A stretch of 64,000 bases of DNA from Streptomyces sp. NA02950 (GTDB taxonomy: Bacteria > Actinomycetota > Actinomycetes > Streptomycetales > Streptomycetaceae), in assembly GCF_013364155.1 (NCBI RefSeq), contig NZ_CP054916.1, positions 7,284,001 through 7,348,000 on the forward strand, given 5' to 3'. A program made the position numbers and the translations under genes. Under the pieces are notes generated by a model. The model was not told the origin of the DNA, searched no databases, and saw only the letters and a list, made by a program, of their open reading frames with translations. This document shows positions 8,181 to 15,950 of this stretch, one piece after another (positions within the stretch are counted from its first letter, which is position 1; each line of letters begins with the position of its first letter).

Positions 8181-8699
8181 TCAGGACGGGGCGCCGTCGA
8201 CCATGTCCAGCCATCGGTGGCGTTCGCCGCCGAACGGCCGGGCCCCCTGGGTGACGGCCGTCAGCAGCCACCGTCCGGCCGCCTCGGCCTCGGCGACGAC
8301 ATCGGCCGGATAGCCGAAGCGCACCTGGTGTTCGGCGAACTCGTCCTGGTCCACCAGCCGGGTGTCCCCGTCCTTGCGCTTGCGCACGACGTCGAGGTCC
8401 AGGTCCACCATGGTGACCTCGTCCGGGGAGACCCACTCGGGAGGCGTGGTGATGTCGCAGTACACCTCGGTCTCCCGCGGTGCGGCGTTGAACGCCGCGG
8501 TCCACCACGCCCCGCGCGGGAAGAGGATCACATGGGCGACGGCGAGGGGGACGTCGGGGCCGTGGCCCTTGCGCATCACCGAGCCGCCGGGCAGGCCCAG
8601 CCAGACGCCGTGTTCGTCCTCGCCCAGTCTGCGCATCCGCAGATTCCAGTGCAGAGTGCCGTCGTACTTGGTGTAGTTGACCTGGACGAGCTGTGGCAT
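8181..8699 (-). CDS. DUF402 domain protein
   Basis: A 172-residue protein starting MPQLVQVNYTKYDG, with VWLGLPGGSVMRKG, a cluster of acidic residues in EVTMVDLDLDVVRKRKDGDT, and RLVDQDEFAEHQVRFGYP. This acidic arrangement (DLDLDV, then DxDEF) is typical of the DUF402 fold, some members of which are divalent-metal nucleotide phosphatases. ATG at 8699 is chosen because the family starts there; an in-frame extension to 8858 reads through the repeat-like sequence upstream. It is convergent with the alcohol dehydrogenase, and its cellular role is unknown. Confidence 0.78.
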   Translation of the reverse strand: MPQLVQVNYTKYDGTLHWNLRMRRLGEDEHGVWLGLPGGSVMRKGHGPDVPLAVAHVILFPRGAWWTAAFNAAPRETEVYCDITTPPEWVSPDEVTMVDLDLDVVRKRKDGDTRLVDQDEFAEHQVRFGYPADVVAEAEAAGRWLLTAVTQGARPFGGERHRWLDMVDGAPS

Positions 8700-8711
8700 G
8701 GGGCCGATCCT

Positions 8712-8902
8712 AAGGGCTGTCCCGCCATCCTCAGCGGGCTCCCGACGCCGGCTACGGCCGCCCCCAGGCTTCGCCCGGGAGGTGCCCCCTGCCGCGTTGT
8801 CGGGATCGCCCGAGTACGCCCGGTACGAGGACGGCCCTCCGCCTTGCGATGACCGCATCCGGCGCCGCTCGCTGATCCACTGGGGATCACAGGACAGCCC
8901 TT
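8712..8902. repeat. Candidate MITE-like element with 11-bp terminal inverted repeats
   Basis: A 191-base non-coding block bounded by AAGGGCTGTCC (8712-8722) and its exact inverse GGACAGCCCTT (8892-8902). It fills the space between the DUF402 gene and the TetR gene. No target duplication was recognised in the flanks and no gene lies inside. The perfect ends and small size suggest a non-autonomous mobile repeat, but copy number in the genome is unknown. Confidence 0.45.
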
Positions 8903-8921
8903 GGCCAGCACCGGCCCTACC

Positions 8922-9566
8922 TCACCTGGCATCTTCTCCGTACAGCTGGTCCAGCCCGGCCACCAGCGCCCGCAGGCCCGTCTCGAACGCGCCCTCGTCC
9001 ACCTGCTCCTGGTGCCCGGCCAGCAGATGCGCCTGGCCCAGATGCGGATAGTCGGCCGGGTCGTAGGCGCCCGCGTCGTTGACGAAGCCGCGGGCGAAGG
9101 AGCCCAGCGCCGATCCGGCGACGAAGTAGCGCATCAGGGCACCGATCCGGGTGGCGTGCGCGGGCGGCCAGCCCGCCTTCACCATGCCGCCGAAGACGGC
9201 GTCCGCCATCCGCAGCCCGGCCGGGCGGCGGCCGGGCCCCTGGGCGAGGAACGGCACGATGTGCGGATGCGCGGTGAGCGCCGCGCGGTAGGAGCGGCCC
9301 CACTCCAGCAGCGCCGTACGCCAGTCCTCGCCGCCTTCGAACATCGAGATGTCGACCTGGGCGATCACGGTGTCGGCGACCGCGTCCAGGATCTCGTCCT
9401 TGGTCGTGAAGTGGTTGTACAGGGACGGTCCGCTGACCCCGAGCTCGGCGGCCAGCCGCCGGGTGGACACCGCCGTGAGTCCTTCGGAGTCCACCAGCGC
9501 GAGGGCGACCGTGACGATGCGCTCACGGCTGAGGAGGGGCTTGCGGGGACGGGCCATGCGGCACAT
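8922..9566 (-). CDS. TetR/AcrR-family regulator of the ALDH/ADH/ACAD genes
   Basis: A 214-residue regulator with an N-terminal helix-turn-helix (RIVTVALALVDSEGLTAVST, then LAAELGVSGPSLYNHFTTKD) and an all-helical ligand domain. It is divergent from the acyl-CoA dehydrogenase at 9623 with a palindromic site between them (9585-9604); the same kind of site precedes the aldehyde dehydrogenase at 5451. I infer an acyl-type ligand and control of both units. Two starts are possible, ATG at 9566 or 9557, and neither has a strong ribosome site. Confidence 0.85.
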   Translation of the reverse strand: MCRMARPRKPLLSRERIVTVALALVDSEGLTAVSTRRLAAELGVSGPSLYNHFTTKDEILDAVADTVIAQVDISMFEGGEDWRTALLEWGRSYRAALTAHPHIVPFLAQGPGRRPAGLRMADAVFGGMVKAGWPPAHATRIGALMRYFVAGSALGSFARGFVNDAGAYDPADYPHLGQAHLLAGHQEQVDEGAFETGLRALVAGLDQLYGEDAR

Positions 9567-9584
9567 AGTAGAGGCTCCGCAGGT

Positions 9585-9604
9585 AAAACTAGCAGTGCTA
9601 ATTA
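9585..9604. promoter_or_regulatory. Candidate TetR operator, site A2
   Basis: AAAACTA (9585-9591), GCAGTGC, TAATTA (9599-9604). The central TAGCA-G-TGCTA is a perfect inverted repeat. It lies 18 bases from both the TetR start (9566) and the acyl-CoA dehydrogenase start (9623), where it would overlap both promoters. It shares layout and outer bases with site A1 at 5394. Confidence 0.6.
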
Positions 9605-9622
9605 AAGGGTGGAAGGTGGCCC

Positions 9623-10774
9623 ATGGATCTCGCGCTCACCGAGGAGCAGACCGCGGCACGGCAGCTGGCCAGGGACTTCGTGGAACGCGAGGTCACCCCG
9701 TACGCCGCCGAATGGGACCGTGCCGAACGGGTGGACCGGGCGATCGTGGGCAAACTGGGCGCGCTCGGCTTCCTGGGGCTCACCGTCCCGGAGAGTTACG
9801 GCGGCAGTGGCGGTGATCACCTCAGCTATGTCCTGGTCACCGAGGAGCTGGGACGCGGTGACTCCGCGGTGCGCGGCATCGTCTCCGTCTCCCTCGGCCT
9901 GGTCGCCAAGTCGGTGGCCGCCTGGGGGAGCGAGGAGCAGAAGCGCCAGTGGCTGCCGCGGCTGTGCTCGGGCGAGGCGGTGGGCTGCTTCGGGCTCACC
10001 GAACCCGGGACCGGTTCGGACGCCGCCCAGCTGACCACCCGCGCGCTCCGCGACGGCGACGACTATGTGATCAGCGGTACCAAGACCTTCATCACCAACG
10101 GCACCTGGGCGGATGTGGTGCTGCTCTTCGCCCGCACCGGCGCCGAGCCAGGCCACCGGGGGATCAGCGCCTTCCTGGTGCCCACCGACACCCCGGGGCT
10201 CGTCCGCCGGGAGATCCACGGCAAGCTGGGGCTGCGCGGCCAGGCCACCGCCGAACTGGTCCTGGACGACGTCCGGGTGCCCGCCTCGGCGCGGATCGCC
10301 CCGGAGGGCAAGGGATTCTCGGTCGCCATGTCCGCCCTCGCCAAGGGGCGGATGTCGGTGGCCGCCGGATGTGTCGGCATCGCCCAGGCGGCACTGGACG
10401 CGGCGGTGCGGTACGCGGGGGAGCGCGAGCAGTTCGGCCGGGCCATCGCCCATCACCAGCTGGTCCAGGAGCTGATCTCGGACATCGCGGTGGACGTGGC
10501 CGCCGCCCGGCTGCTGACCTGGCAGGTGGCCGACCATATCGACCGGGGGCTGCCGTTCACCGCCGAGTCCTCCGTGGCCAAGCTCTACGCGAGCGAGGCG
10601 GCGGTGCGCTGCGCCAACAACGCGCTCCAGGTCTTCGGCGGCTACGGGTACATCGATGAGTACCCGGTGGGCAAACTGCTGCGGGACGCCCGGGTGATGA
10701 CCCTCTACGAGGGCACCAGCCAGATCCAGAAGCTGTTGATCGGTCGCTCCCTCACCGGGGTCTCGGCCTTCTGA
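9623..10774 (+). CDS. Acyl-CoA dehydrogenase
   Basis: A 383-residue FAD enzyme of the acyl-CoA dehydrogenase family. It shows the FGLTEPGTGSDAAQLTT signature, the flavin/substrate segment GTKTFITNG, QVFGGYGYIDEYPVGKLLRD, and the catalytic Glu363 in MTLYEGTSQIQ. This arrangement fits short/medium-chain enzymes that introduce the alpha-beta double bond in beta-oxidation, passing electrons to ETF. A weak AAGG ribosome site precedes the ATG. It is divergent from its likely TetR regulator across operator A2 and so probably belongs to the same pathway as the ALDH/ADH pair. Confidence 0.92.
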   Translation: MDLALTEEQTAARQLARDFVEREVTPYAAEWDRAERVDRAIVGKLGALGFLGLTVPESYGGSGGDHLSYVLVTEELGRGDSAVRGIVSVSLGLVAKSVAAWGSEEQKRQWLPRLCSGEAVGCFGLTEPGTGSDAAQLTTRALRDGDDYVISGTKTFITNGTWADVVLLFARTGAEPGHRGISAFLVPTDTPGLVRREIHGKLGLRGQATAELVLDDVRVPASARIAPEGKGFSVAMSALAKGRMSVAAGCVGIAQAALDAAVRYAGEREQFGRAIAHHQLVQELISDIAVDVAAARLLTWQVADHIDRGLPFTAESSVAKLYASEAAVRCANNALQVFGGYGYIDEYPVGKLLRDARVMTLYEGTSQIQKLLIGRSLTGVSAF

Positions 10775-10818
10775 ACGGGGGCTCCACCCGGCCGGGCGGG
10801 ACAGTGCCCGCCGCCCTC

Positions 10819-10832
10819 TAAGCGCTTGCTCA
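10819..10832. promoter_or_regulatory. Candidate TetR operator, site C1
   Basis: TAAGCGCTTGCTCA, with the palindromic core AAGCGCTT, lies about 22 bases before the TetR gene at 10855. The identical 14-mer is at 11996-12009 in front of the MaoC gene. It resembles the AGCAAGCGCTTGCT type sites of actinobacterial lipid-metabolism TetR regulators such as KstR2. Autoregulation is inferred. Confidence 0.6.
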
Positions 10833-10854
10833 CTCTCCGTGTAGGGTGTCCGCC

Positions 10855-11484
10855 ATGAACGCGGAGCCGAAGAAGGACGAGGGTGCGGCCGAGGTGTGGG
10901 GCGGTATCACCCCGGACGCGGCCCGGCGGCTGGTGACCGCCGCCGTGCACGCCTTCGCGGAGCGCGGCTACCACGCCACCACCACCCGGGACATCGCGGG
11001 CCGCGCCGGGATGAGCCCGGCCGCCCTCTACATCCACTACAAGACCAAGGAAGAGCTGCTCTACCAGATCAGCAAGGTCGGCCATGAGCGCGCCCTGGAG
11101 ATCGTGGAGAAGGCCCGGGACGCCGGTGGCACCCCCGCCGAGCGGCTGACCCACGCCGTACACGCCTTCGTCCGCTGGCACGCCGAGCACCATACGACCG
11201 CGCGGGTGGTCCAGTACGAGCTGGGCGCGCTGGGCGAGGAGCACCACGCCGAGGTCATCGCCATCCGCAAGGCGACGGACGGCGCGGTGCGCGCGATCCT
11301 CGAGGACGGGGTGCGGGCCGGGGAGTTCGACGTAGCGGACGTCCGGGGCGCCACGGTGGCGGTGCTGTCGCTGTGCATCGACGTCGCCCGCTGGTTCAAC
11401 GCTCAGGGCCGCAGCACCCCGGACGAGGTCGGCGAGCTGTACGCCGGACTCGTCCTGCGGATGGTGGGGGCCGAGGGCCGCTGA
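10855..11484 (+). CDS. TetR/AcrR-family regulator (KstR2-like)
   Basis: A 209-residue regulator with the helix-turn-helix region HAFAERGYHATTTRDIAGRA and MSPAALYIHYKTKEELLY, followed by helices rich in His and Glu (VRWHAEHHTTARVVQYELGA). This C-terminal look is shared with regulators of sterol and fatty-acid breakdown in actinobacteria. ATG at 10855 is preferred over GTG at 10846 on ribosome-site grounds (AGGG upstream). It is convergent with the MaoC gene 25 bases away, and both are preceded by the same 14-base site. Confidence 0.87.
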   Translation: MNAEPKKDEGAAEVWGGITPDAARRLVTAAVHAFAERGYHATTTRDIAGRAGMSPAALYIHYKTKEELLYQISKVGHERALEIVEKARDAGGTPAERLTHAVHAFVRWHAEHHTTARVVQYELGALGEEHHAEVIAIRKATDGAVRAILEDGVRAGEFDVADVRGATVAVLSLCIDVARWFNAQGRSTPDEVGELYAGLVLRMVGAEGR

Positions 11485-11509
11485 CGAGCCCCCACCCGGA
11501 AGGCCGCCG

Positions 11510-11971
11510 TCAGGGGTAGTAGCGGACCACGATCTCCGCCACACACGCCGGCTTGTCGCCGCCCTCCCGTTCGAGGGTGACCACCAGCGTCAACTGGACG
11601 CCGTCGGTGACCTCGGTCAGCTCCCTGATCCGGGCGGTGGCCCGCAGCCGGGAGCCGACCGGGACGGGGGAGGGGAAACGGACCTTGTTCACGCCGTAGT
11701 TGATCCCCATTCGCACCCCGTCGACCCGCATCAGCTGCGGGGTGAACGCGGGCAGCAGGGACAGTGTGAGATAGCCGTGGGCGATCGTCGTGCCGAAGGG
11801 ACCCTGGGCCGCCTTCTCGGCGTCCACATGGATCCACTGGTGGTCGTCGGTCGCGTCGGCGAACAGGTCGATCCTCTTCTGGTCGATCTCCAGCCAGTCG
11901 CTGGGGCCGAGTTCCTGGCCGATCGCGGACCGCAGCTCATCGGTCGAGGTGAAAATCCTGGGCTCTGCCAT
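11510..11971 (-). CDS. MaoC-family (R)-specific enoyl-CoA hydratase
   Basis: A 153-residue hot-dog fold protein. The hydratase-2 motif is readable as FADATDDHQWIHVD followed by GPFGTTIAHGYLTLSLLP, placing Asp and His in the usual catalytic positions. It would hydrate trans-2-enoyl-CoA to (R)-3-hydroxyacyl-CoA. ATG at 11971 has a perfect AGGAGG site seven bases upstream. The promoter carries operator C2, shared with the convergent TetR gene, so it is a probable target of that regulator. Confidence 0.9.
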   Translation of the reverse strand: MAEPRIFTSTDELRSAIGQELGPSDWLEIDQKRIDLFADATDDHQWIHVDAEKAAQGPFGTTIAHGYLTLSLLPAFTPQLMRVDGVRMGINYGVNKVRFPSPVPVGSRLRATARIRELTEVTDGVQLTLVVTLEREGGDKPACVAEIVVRYYP

Positions 11972-11995
11972 GCTGATGCCTCCTGAGCAGCTTAC

Positions 11996-12009
11996 TAAGC
12001 GCTTGCTCA
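11996..12009. promoter_or_regulatory. Candidate TetR operator, site C2
   Basis: TAAGCGCTTGCTCA, identical over 14 bases to site C1 at 10819-10832, begins 25 bases upstream of the MaoC start codon at 11971. The position fits a repressor blocking that promoter. The rest of 12010-12206 shows no feature. Confidence 0.6.
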
Positions 12010-12206
12010 GCATCTCGGGTGACCTTCGCCGTGTCAACGCGCCCCGGCGTCCTTCCCTCTGTCGGCGGCTGCCGGGAGCCGCAGGGCGGTCATCGGCGCG
12101 GCCCGGACGGTGTGGCCCGGACGGAGAGGCGCGCCCGCCGGGCCCGAGGGGTACGGGCATCCTGGGCGAGCGCGCCGTGACGACGGGGCTCAGGGCGGCC
12201 CGGGCG

Positions 12207-12974
12207 TCACACGGTGGCGTACCGCCGGCTGTCGCACCGGGCGCGCCGCGCGGCCGACAGTGCCTCGGTGGTCAGCAGGGGAACCGGCACCACGATGCCG
12301 CAGTCGCCGCAGACCGGTCCGGCCGAGGGGTAGCGGTCCAGGTCCTCGCGCCAGGCCAGCCGCTCCTGTCCGCAGACCGGGCAGGCGGAACCGGGCCCCG
12401 ACTCCATCGCCGATATCAGTCGGCGCAGCACATCGGGGAGCGGGCCTTCGGGGTGTGTCGAGGGGCTCTCGCACGGCATGATGTCGCATCCGCCCCAGGT
12501 GTGCAGGTGCCAGTCGTCGACGGCGCTGGGCTGGCGGATGCCGATGAGTTTCTCCTCGCGTCGCCGGGCGGCGAAGTCCGCCTCGTACGCGAGCCAGAGG
12601 GTGCGGGCCTCCTCGAGTTCCTCGAGGGCCGTGATCAGGCGCAGCGGTTCGGGCTCCCGGTCCTCCGGGAGGATTCCCGTCCTGGTGCACAGATGGTGCC
12701 AGGTCGCCCGGTGCCCGTACGGCGCGAACCGCTCGAGGCATTTGCGCAGCGAGGTGCGCCGGGCGGTGATGTGTCTGCGAGGATTGCGAACTTCTCGTGC
12801 GAGTGCTCTGAAACCGGCCACTTCGTACCACCTCCGCAATCGCGGACCCGACTCGTTGTGGAATGGACGTAACGGAGCGCGATCCGGATCCATCGGATTC
12901 CCCGGAAGTTGGCGAATAGGCCGATCCGTGCCCTCAATGACCGTGAATGCACCGTGAAGTTGACGGCTGCTCAT
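12207..12974 (-). CDS. Hypothetical protein with C-terminal zinc ribbon
   Basis: Up to 255 residues, not recognised. The N-terminal third is basic (RRWYEVAGFRALAREVRNPR). The middle carries a helical stretch (LITALEELEEARTLWLAYEA), and the C-terminus has a treble CxxC pair, CPVCGQERLAWREDLDRYP then VCGDCGIVVPVP, that would bind zinc. ATG at 12974 lacks a spaced ribosome site; ATG at 12893 has GGGGA five bases upstream and may be the true start (228 residues). It stands alone between a MaoC gene and a divergent secreted acylase. Its function is not assigned. Confidence 0.6.
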   Translation of the reverse strand: MSSRQLHGAFTVIEGTDRPIRQLPGNPMDPDRAPLRPFHNESGPRLRRWYEVAGFRALAREVRNPRRHITARRTSLRKCLERFAPYGHRATWHHLCTRTGILPEDREPEPLRLITALEELEEARTLWLAYEADFAARRREEKLIGIRQPSAVDDWHLHTWGGCDIMPCESPSTHPEGPLPDVLRRLISAMESGPGSACPVCGQERLAWREDLDRYPSAGPVCGDCGIVVPVPLLTTEALSAARRARCDSRRYATV

Positions 12975-13034
12975 CTTCCAGCCGTGTCATACCGCCGGTA
13001 ACCTCCGTCGCATCGGCAACCGGGAGGAGCGAGT

Positions 13035-15851
13035 ATGCGACCAAGGACCGGCAAGCTCACCAGTACCGTGATAGCCGCGGCCGCCGTGCTGGGCCTCGGG
13101 GCCGCGCTCGCGGCACCCCTGCCGCAACCGGCCCGGGCGGCCCCCGCCGCCCCGGCGGCCACCGATTACTGCCACGGCCAGTGCGCCGACATCCTCCCGC
13201 CCGGGGCCAACGGCAACGCGACCCTCGTCGAGATCCTCGGCAACCGGGCGTTCGGCACCCACCCCGCGCACAGCACCGACCAGCTCGGCCCGTACAACGA
13301 CCTGGCCGGGGCCTATCCGGCCCTCACCGATGACAAGCTGACCAGCTTCTTCAACGACTCCTCCTTCGGTGTCCCCGCCGACCAGGTGGCGTCCGTCACC
13401 ACGCCCCGCAACGACGTCACCATCACCCGGGACAAGAAGACCGGGGTCCCCCACATCCAGGGCACCACCCGCGAGGGCACCGAGTTCGGCGCCGGATACG
13501 CCGCCGCCCAGGACCGGTTGTGGCTGATGGACCTCTTCCGCCACGTCGGCCGTGGCGAACTCACCTCCTTCGCCGGTGGCGCCGCCGCCAACCAGGGTCT
13601 GGAGCAGGACTTCTTCCGCCAGGCGCCCTACAAGGAGGAGGACTACCAGGCCCAGATCGACTCGATCCTGGCCCACGGCGGAGAGCGCGGGAAACAGGCG
13701 CTGGCCGACGCCCAGGCGTATGTGGACGGCATCAACGCCTATGCCAAGAAGTCCAAGGACGGCCGCTACTTCCCCGGCGAGTACGTGCTCACCGGCCATA
13801 TCGACGCGATCACCAACGCCGGTGAGATCCAGCCGTTCAAACTCACCGATCTGATAGCCCTCGCCTCCGTCGTCGGCGCCCTCTTCGGCAACGGCGGAGG
13901 CGGTGAGGTGCAGGGCGCGCTCTCGCTGCTCGCCGCCCAGCAGAAGTACGGCCTCGCCGAGGGCACCAAGGTGTGGGAGTCCTTCCGGCAGCGCAACGAC
14001 CCCGAGGCGGTGCAGACCGTCCACGACGGCAGCAGCTTCCCCTACGGGGGCAAACCGGCCGACGCCAAGGGCACGGCCATGCCCGACAGCGGCTCGGTCA
14101 GCCCCGAACAGCTCGTCTACGACCGCACGGGCGGCGCCACCAAGGACCGCGTCAAGGTGAAGGCCCCGACGCGCTCCCTGGAGAAGCTGCGCGGCATCTA
14201 CGACAACGGCGTACTGCCCCGCGATCTGTTCAGCCGGAAGAAGGGCATGTCCAACGCGCTCGTGGTCTCCGGCAAGTACACCGCCGGCGGCCACCCCGTC
14301 GCCGTCTTCGGCCCGCAGACCGGCTACTTCGCCCCGCAGCTGCTGATGCTCCAGGAGCTCCAGGGGCCCGGGATCAGCGCACGCGGCGCCTCGTTCGCGG
14401 GCGTCGGGATGTACGTCCAGCTCGGCCGCGGCCAGGACTACGCCTGGAGCGCCACCACCTCCGGCCAGGACATCACCGACACCTACGCGGTCGAACTGTG
14501 CTCCCCGGACGGCGGCACCCCCACCAAGGACGCCACCCACTACCGCTACCACGGCGACTGCGTACCGATGGAGAAGCTGGAGCGGCGCAACGCCTGGAAG
14601 CCCACGCCGGCCGACTCCACCGCCGCGGGCTCCTACCGGCTCCAGGTCTACCGCACCGCATACGGCCTGGTGACCCATCGCGCCACCGTCGGCGGCAAAC
14701 CCGTCGCCTACACCTCGCTGCGCGCCACCTACCGTCACGAGGCCGACTCCATCATCGGCTTCCAGATGCTCAACGACCCCGGACATGTGAAGGACCCGAA
14801 GTCCTTCCAGACCGCGGTCCAGAACATCAACTACACCTTCAACTGGTTCTACGCCGACTCCCGGCAGACCGCGTACTACAACAGCGGGCTCAACCCCGCC
14901 CGGGCCGCCGACATCGACTCCTCGCTGCCGGTCAAGGCCGAACCGGCCTATGAGTGGCGGGACTTCGACCCGGCCGACAACACCGCCGCCTACACCCCGC
15001 CCGCCGAACATCCCCAGTCCATCGACCAGGACTACTACATCAGCTGGAACAACAAGCTGGCCAAGGACTACGCCGCGGCCGGGTTCGGCAACGGCTCGGT
15101 GCACCGCGGCAACCTCCTCGACGACCGGGTGCGCGCACTGGTCAAGAAGGGCGGGGTGACCCGCGCCGCGCTCACCCGCGCCATGGCCGAGGCAGCCGTC
15201 ACCGATCTGCGCGGTGAGGACGTCCTGCCCGAACTGCTGAAGGTGGTGCGGTCCAAGCCCATCGACGACCCGGCGGCGGCCACGGCGGTACAGCAGCTGG
15301 AGTCCTGGCGCACCGCGGGCGCACAGCGCCGGGAGACCAGCGCCGGTTCGCACACCTACAGCCACCCGGACGCCGTGCGGATCATGGACGCGTGGTGGCC
15401 GCTGCTGGTGGAGTCCGCGTTCAAACCCGGTCTGGGCAGCGAGCTCTACGACGCCCTGAAGAGCAATGTGGCCATCGACGAACCGCCGTCGGCGGGCCAC
15501 GGCCCCACCGGATCGCACGCCGGATCCTCCTTCCAGAACGGCTGGTGGTCCTATGTCGACAAGGATCTGCGGAAGGTGCTCGGCGAGGACGTCAAGGGCC
15601 CGCTGGCCAAGACCTACTGCGGCGGCGGTGACCTCGGCACCTGCCGCGACGCCCTGCTGACCACCCTCGAGCGGGCCGCCGCCAAGAGCGCCACCGAGGT
15701 CTATCCGGGCGACGACAGCTGCAAGGCGGGCGACCAGTGGTGCGCCGACGCGATCATCCACCGGGCGGTCGGCGGCATCACCCACCACACCATCAGCTGG
15801 CAGAACCGCCCCACCTACCAGCAGGTCGTGGAGTTCCCCGCACACCGCTGA
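13035..15851 (+). CDS. Secreted penicillin acylase-family N-terminal nucleophile hydrolase
   Basis: A 938-residue precursor. A signal peptide runs from MRPRTGKLTSTVIAAAAVLG to an Ala-rich end near residue 40, so it is exported. The alpha-chain part holds ITRDKKTGVPHIQGTTREG and GAGYAAAQDRLWLMDLFRH, both diagnostic of the family. Autocleavage is expected before Ser406 in KKGMSNALVVSG, the N-terminal nucleophile of the beta chain. Family members cleave amide bonds of penicillins, acyl-homoserine lactones or cyclic lipopeptides. GGGAGGAG precedes the ATG at good distance. It is a single-gene unit ending in a terminator; the substrate is unknown. Confidence 0.9.
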   Translation: MRPRTGKLTSTVIAAAAVLGLGAALAAPLPQPARAAPAAPAATDYCHGQCADILPPGANGNATLVEILGNRAFGTHPAHSTDQLGPYNDLAGAYPALTDDKLTSFFNDSSFGVPADQVASVTTPRNDVTITRDKKTGVPHIQGTTREGTEFGAGYAAAQDRLWLMDLFRHVGRGELTSFAGGAAANQGLEQDFFRQAPYKEEDYQAQIDSILAHGGERGKQALADAQAYVDGINAYAKKSKDGRYFPGEYVLTGHIDAITNAGEIQPFKLTDLIALASVVGALFGNGGGGEVQGALSLLAAQQKYGLAEGTKVWESFRQRNDPEAVQTVHDGSSFPYGGKPADAKGTAMPDSGSVSPEQLVYDRTGGATKDRVKVKAPTRSLEKLRGIYDNGVLPRDLFSRKKGMSNALVVSGKYTAGGHPVAVFGPQTGYFAPQLLMLQELQGPGISARGASFAGVGMYVQLGRGQDYAWSATTSGQDITDTYAVELCSPDGGTPTKDATHYRYHGDCVPMEKLERRNAWKPTPADSTAAGSYRLQVYRTAYGLVTHRATVGGKPVAYTSLRATYRHEADSIIGFQMLNDPGHVKDPKSFQTAVQNINYTFNWFYADSRQTAYYNSGLNPARAADIDSSLPVKAEPAYEWRDFDPADNTAAYTPPAEHPQSIDQDYYISWNNKLAKDYAAAGFGNGSVHRGNLLDDRVRALVKKGGVTRAALTRAMAEAAVTDLRGEDVLPELLKVVRSKPIDDPAAATAVQQLESWRTAGAQRRETSAGSHTYSHPDAVRIMDAWWPLLVESAFKPGLGSELYDALKSNVAIDEPPSAGHGPTGSHAGSSFQNGWWSYVDKDLRKVLGEDVKGPLAKTYCGGGDLGTCRDALLTTLERAAAKSATEVYPGDDSCKAGDQWCADAIIHRAVGGITHHTISWQNRPTYQQVVEFPAHR

Positions 15852-15905
15852 GGTGCCGCGTACGCTCCGGCAAACGACGGATGAACCGCTGAACCGCTGA
15901 ACCCC

Positions 15906-15937
15906 CGCCCCCCGGGGCCCCACGGCCCGGGGGGGCG
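15906..15937. terminator. GC hairpin terminator between convergent genes
   Basis: CGCCCCCCGGG (15906-15916) pairs with CCCGGGGGGGCG (15926-15937) around a nine-base loop, with one extra G in the right arm. It sits between the acylase stop (15851) and the convergent hydrolase stop (15951), and could serve both. Confidence 0.6.
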
Positions 15938-15950
15938 TTCCGGCGTCCGG

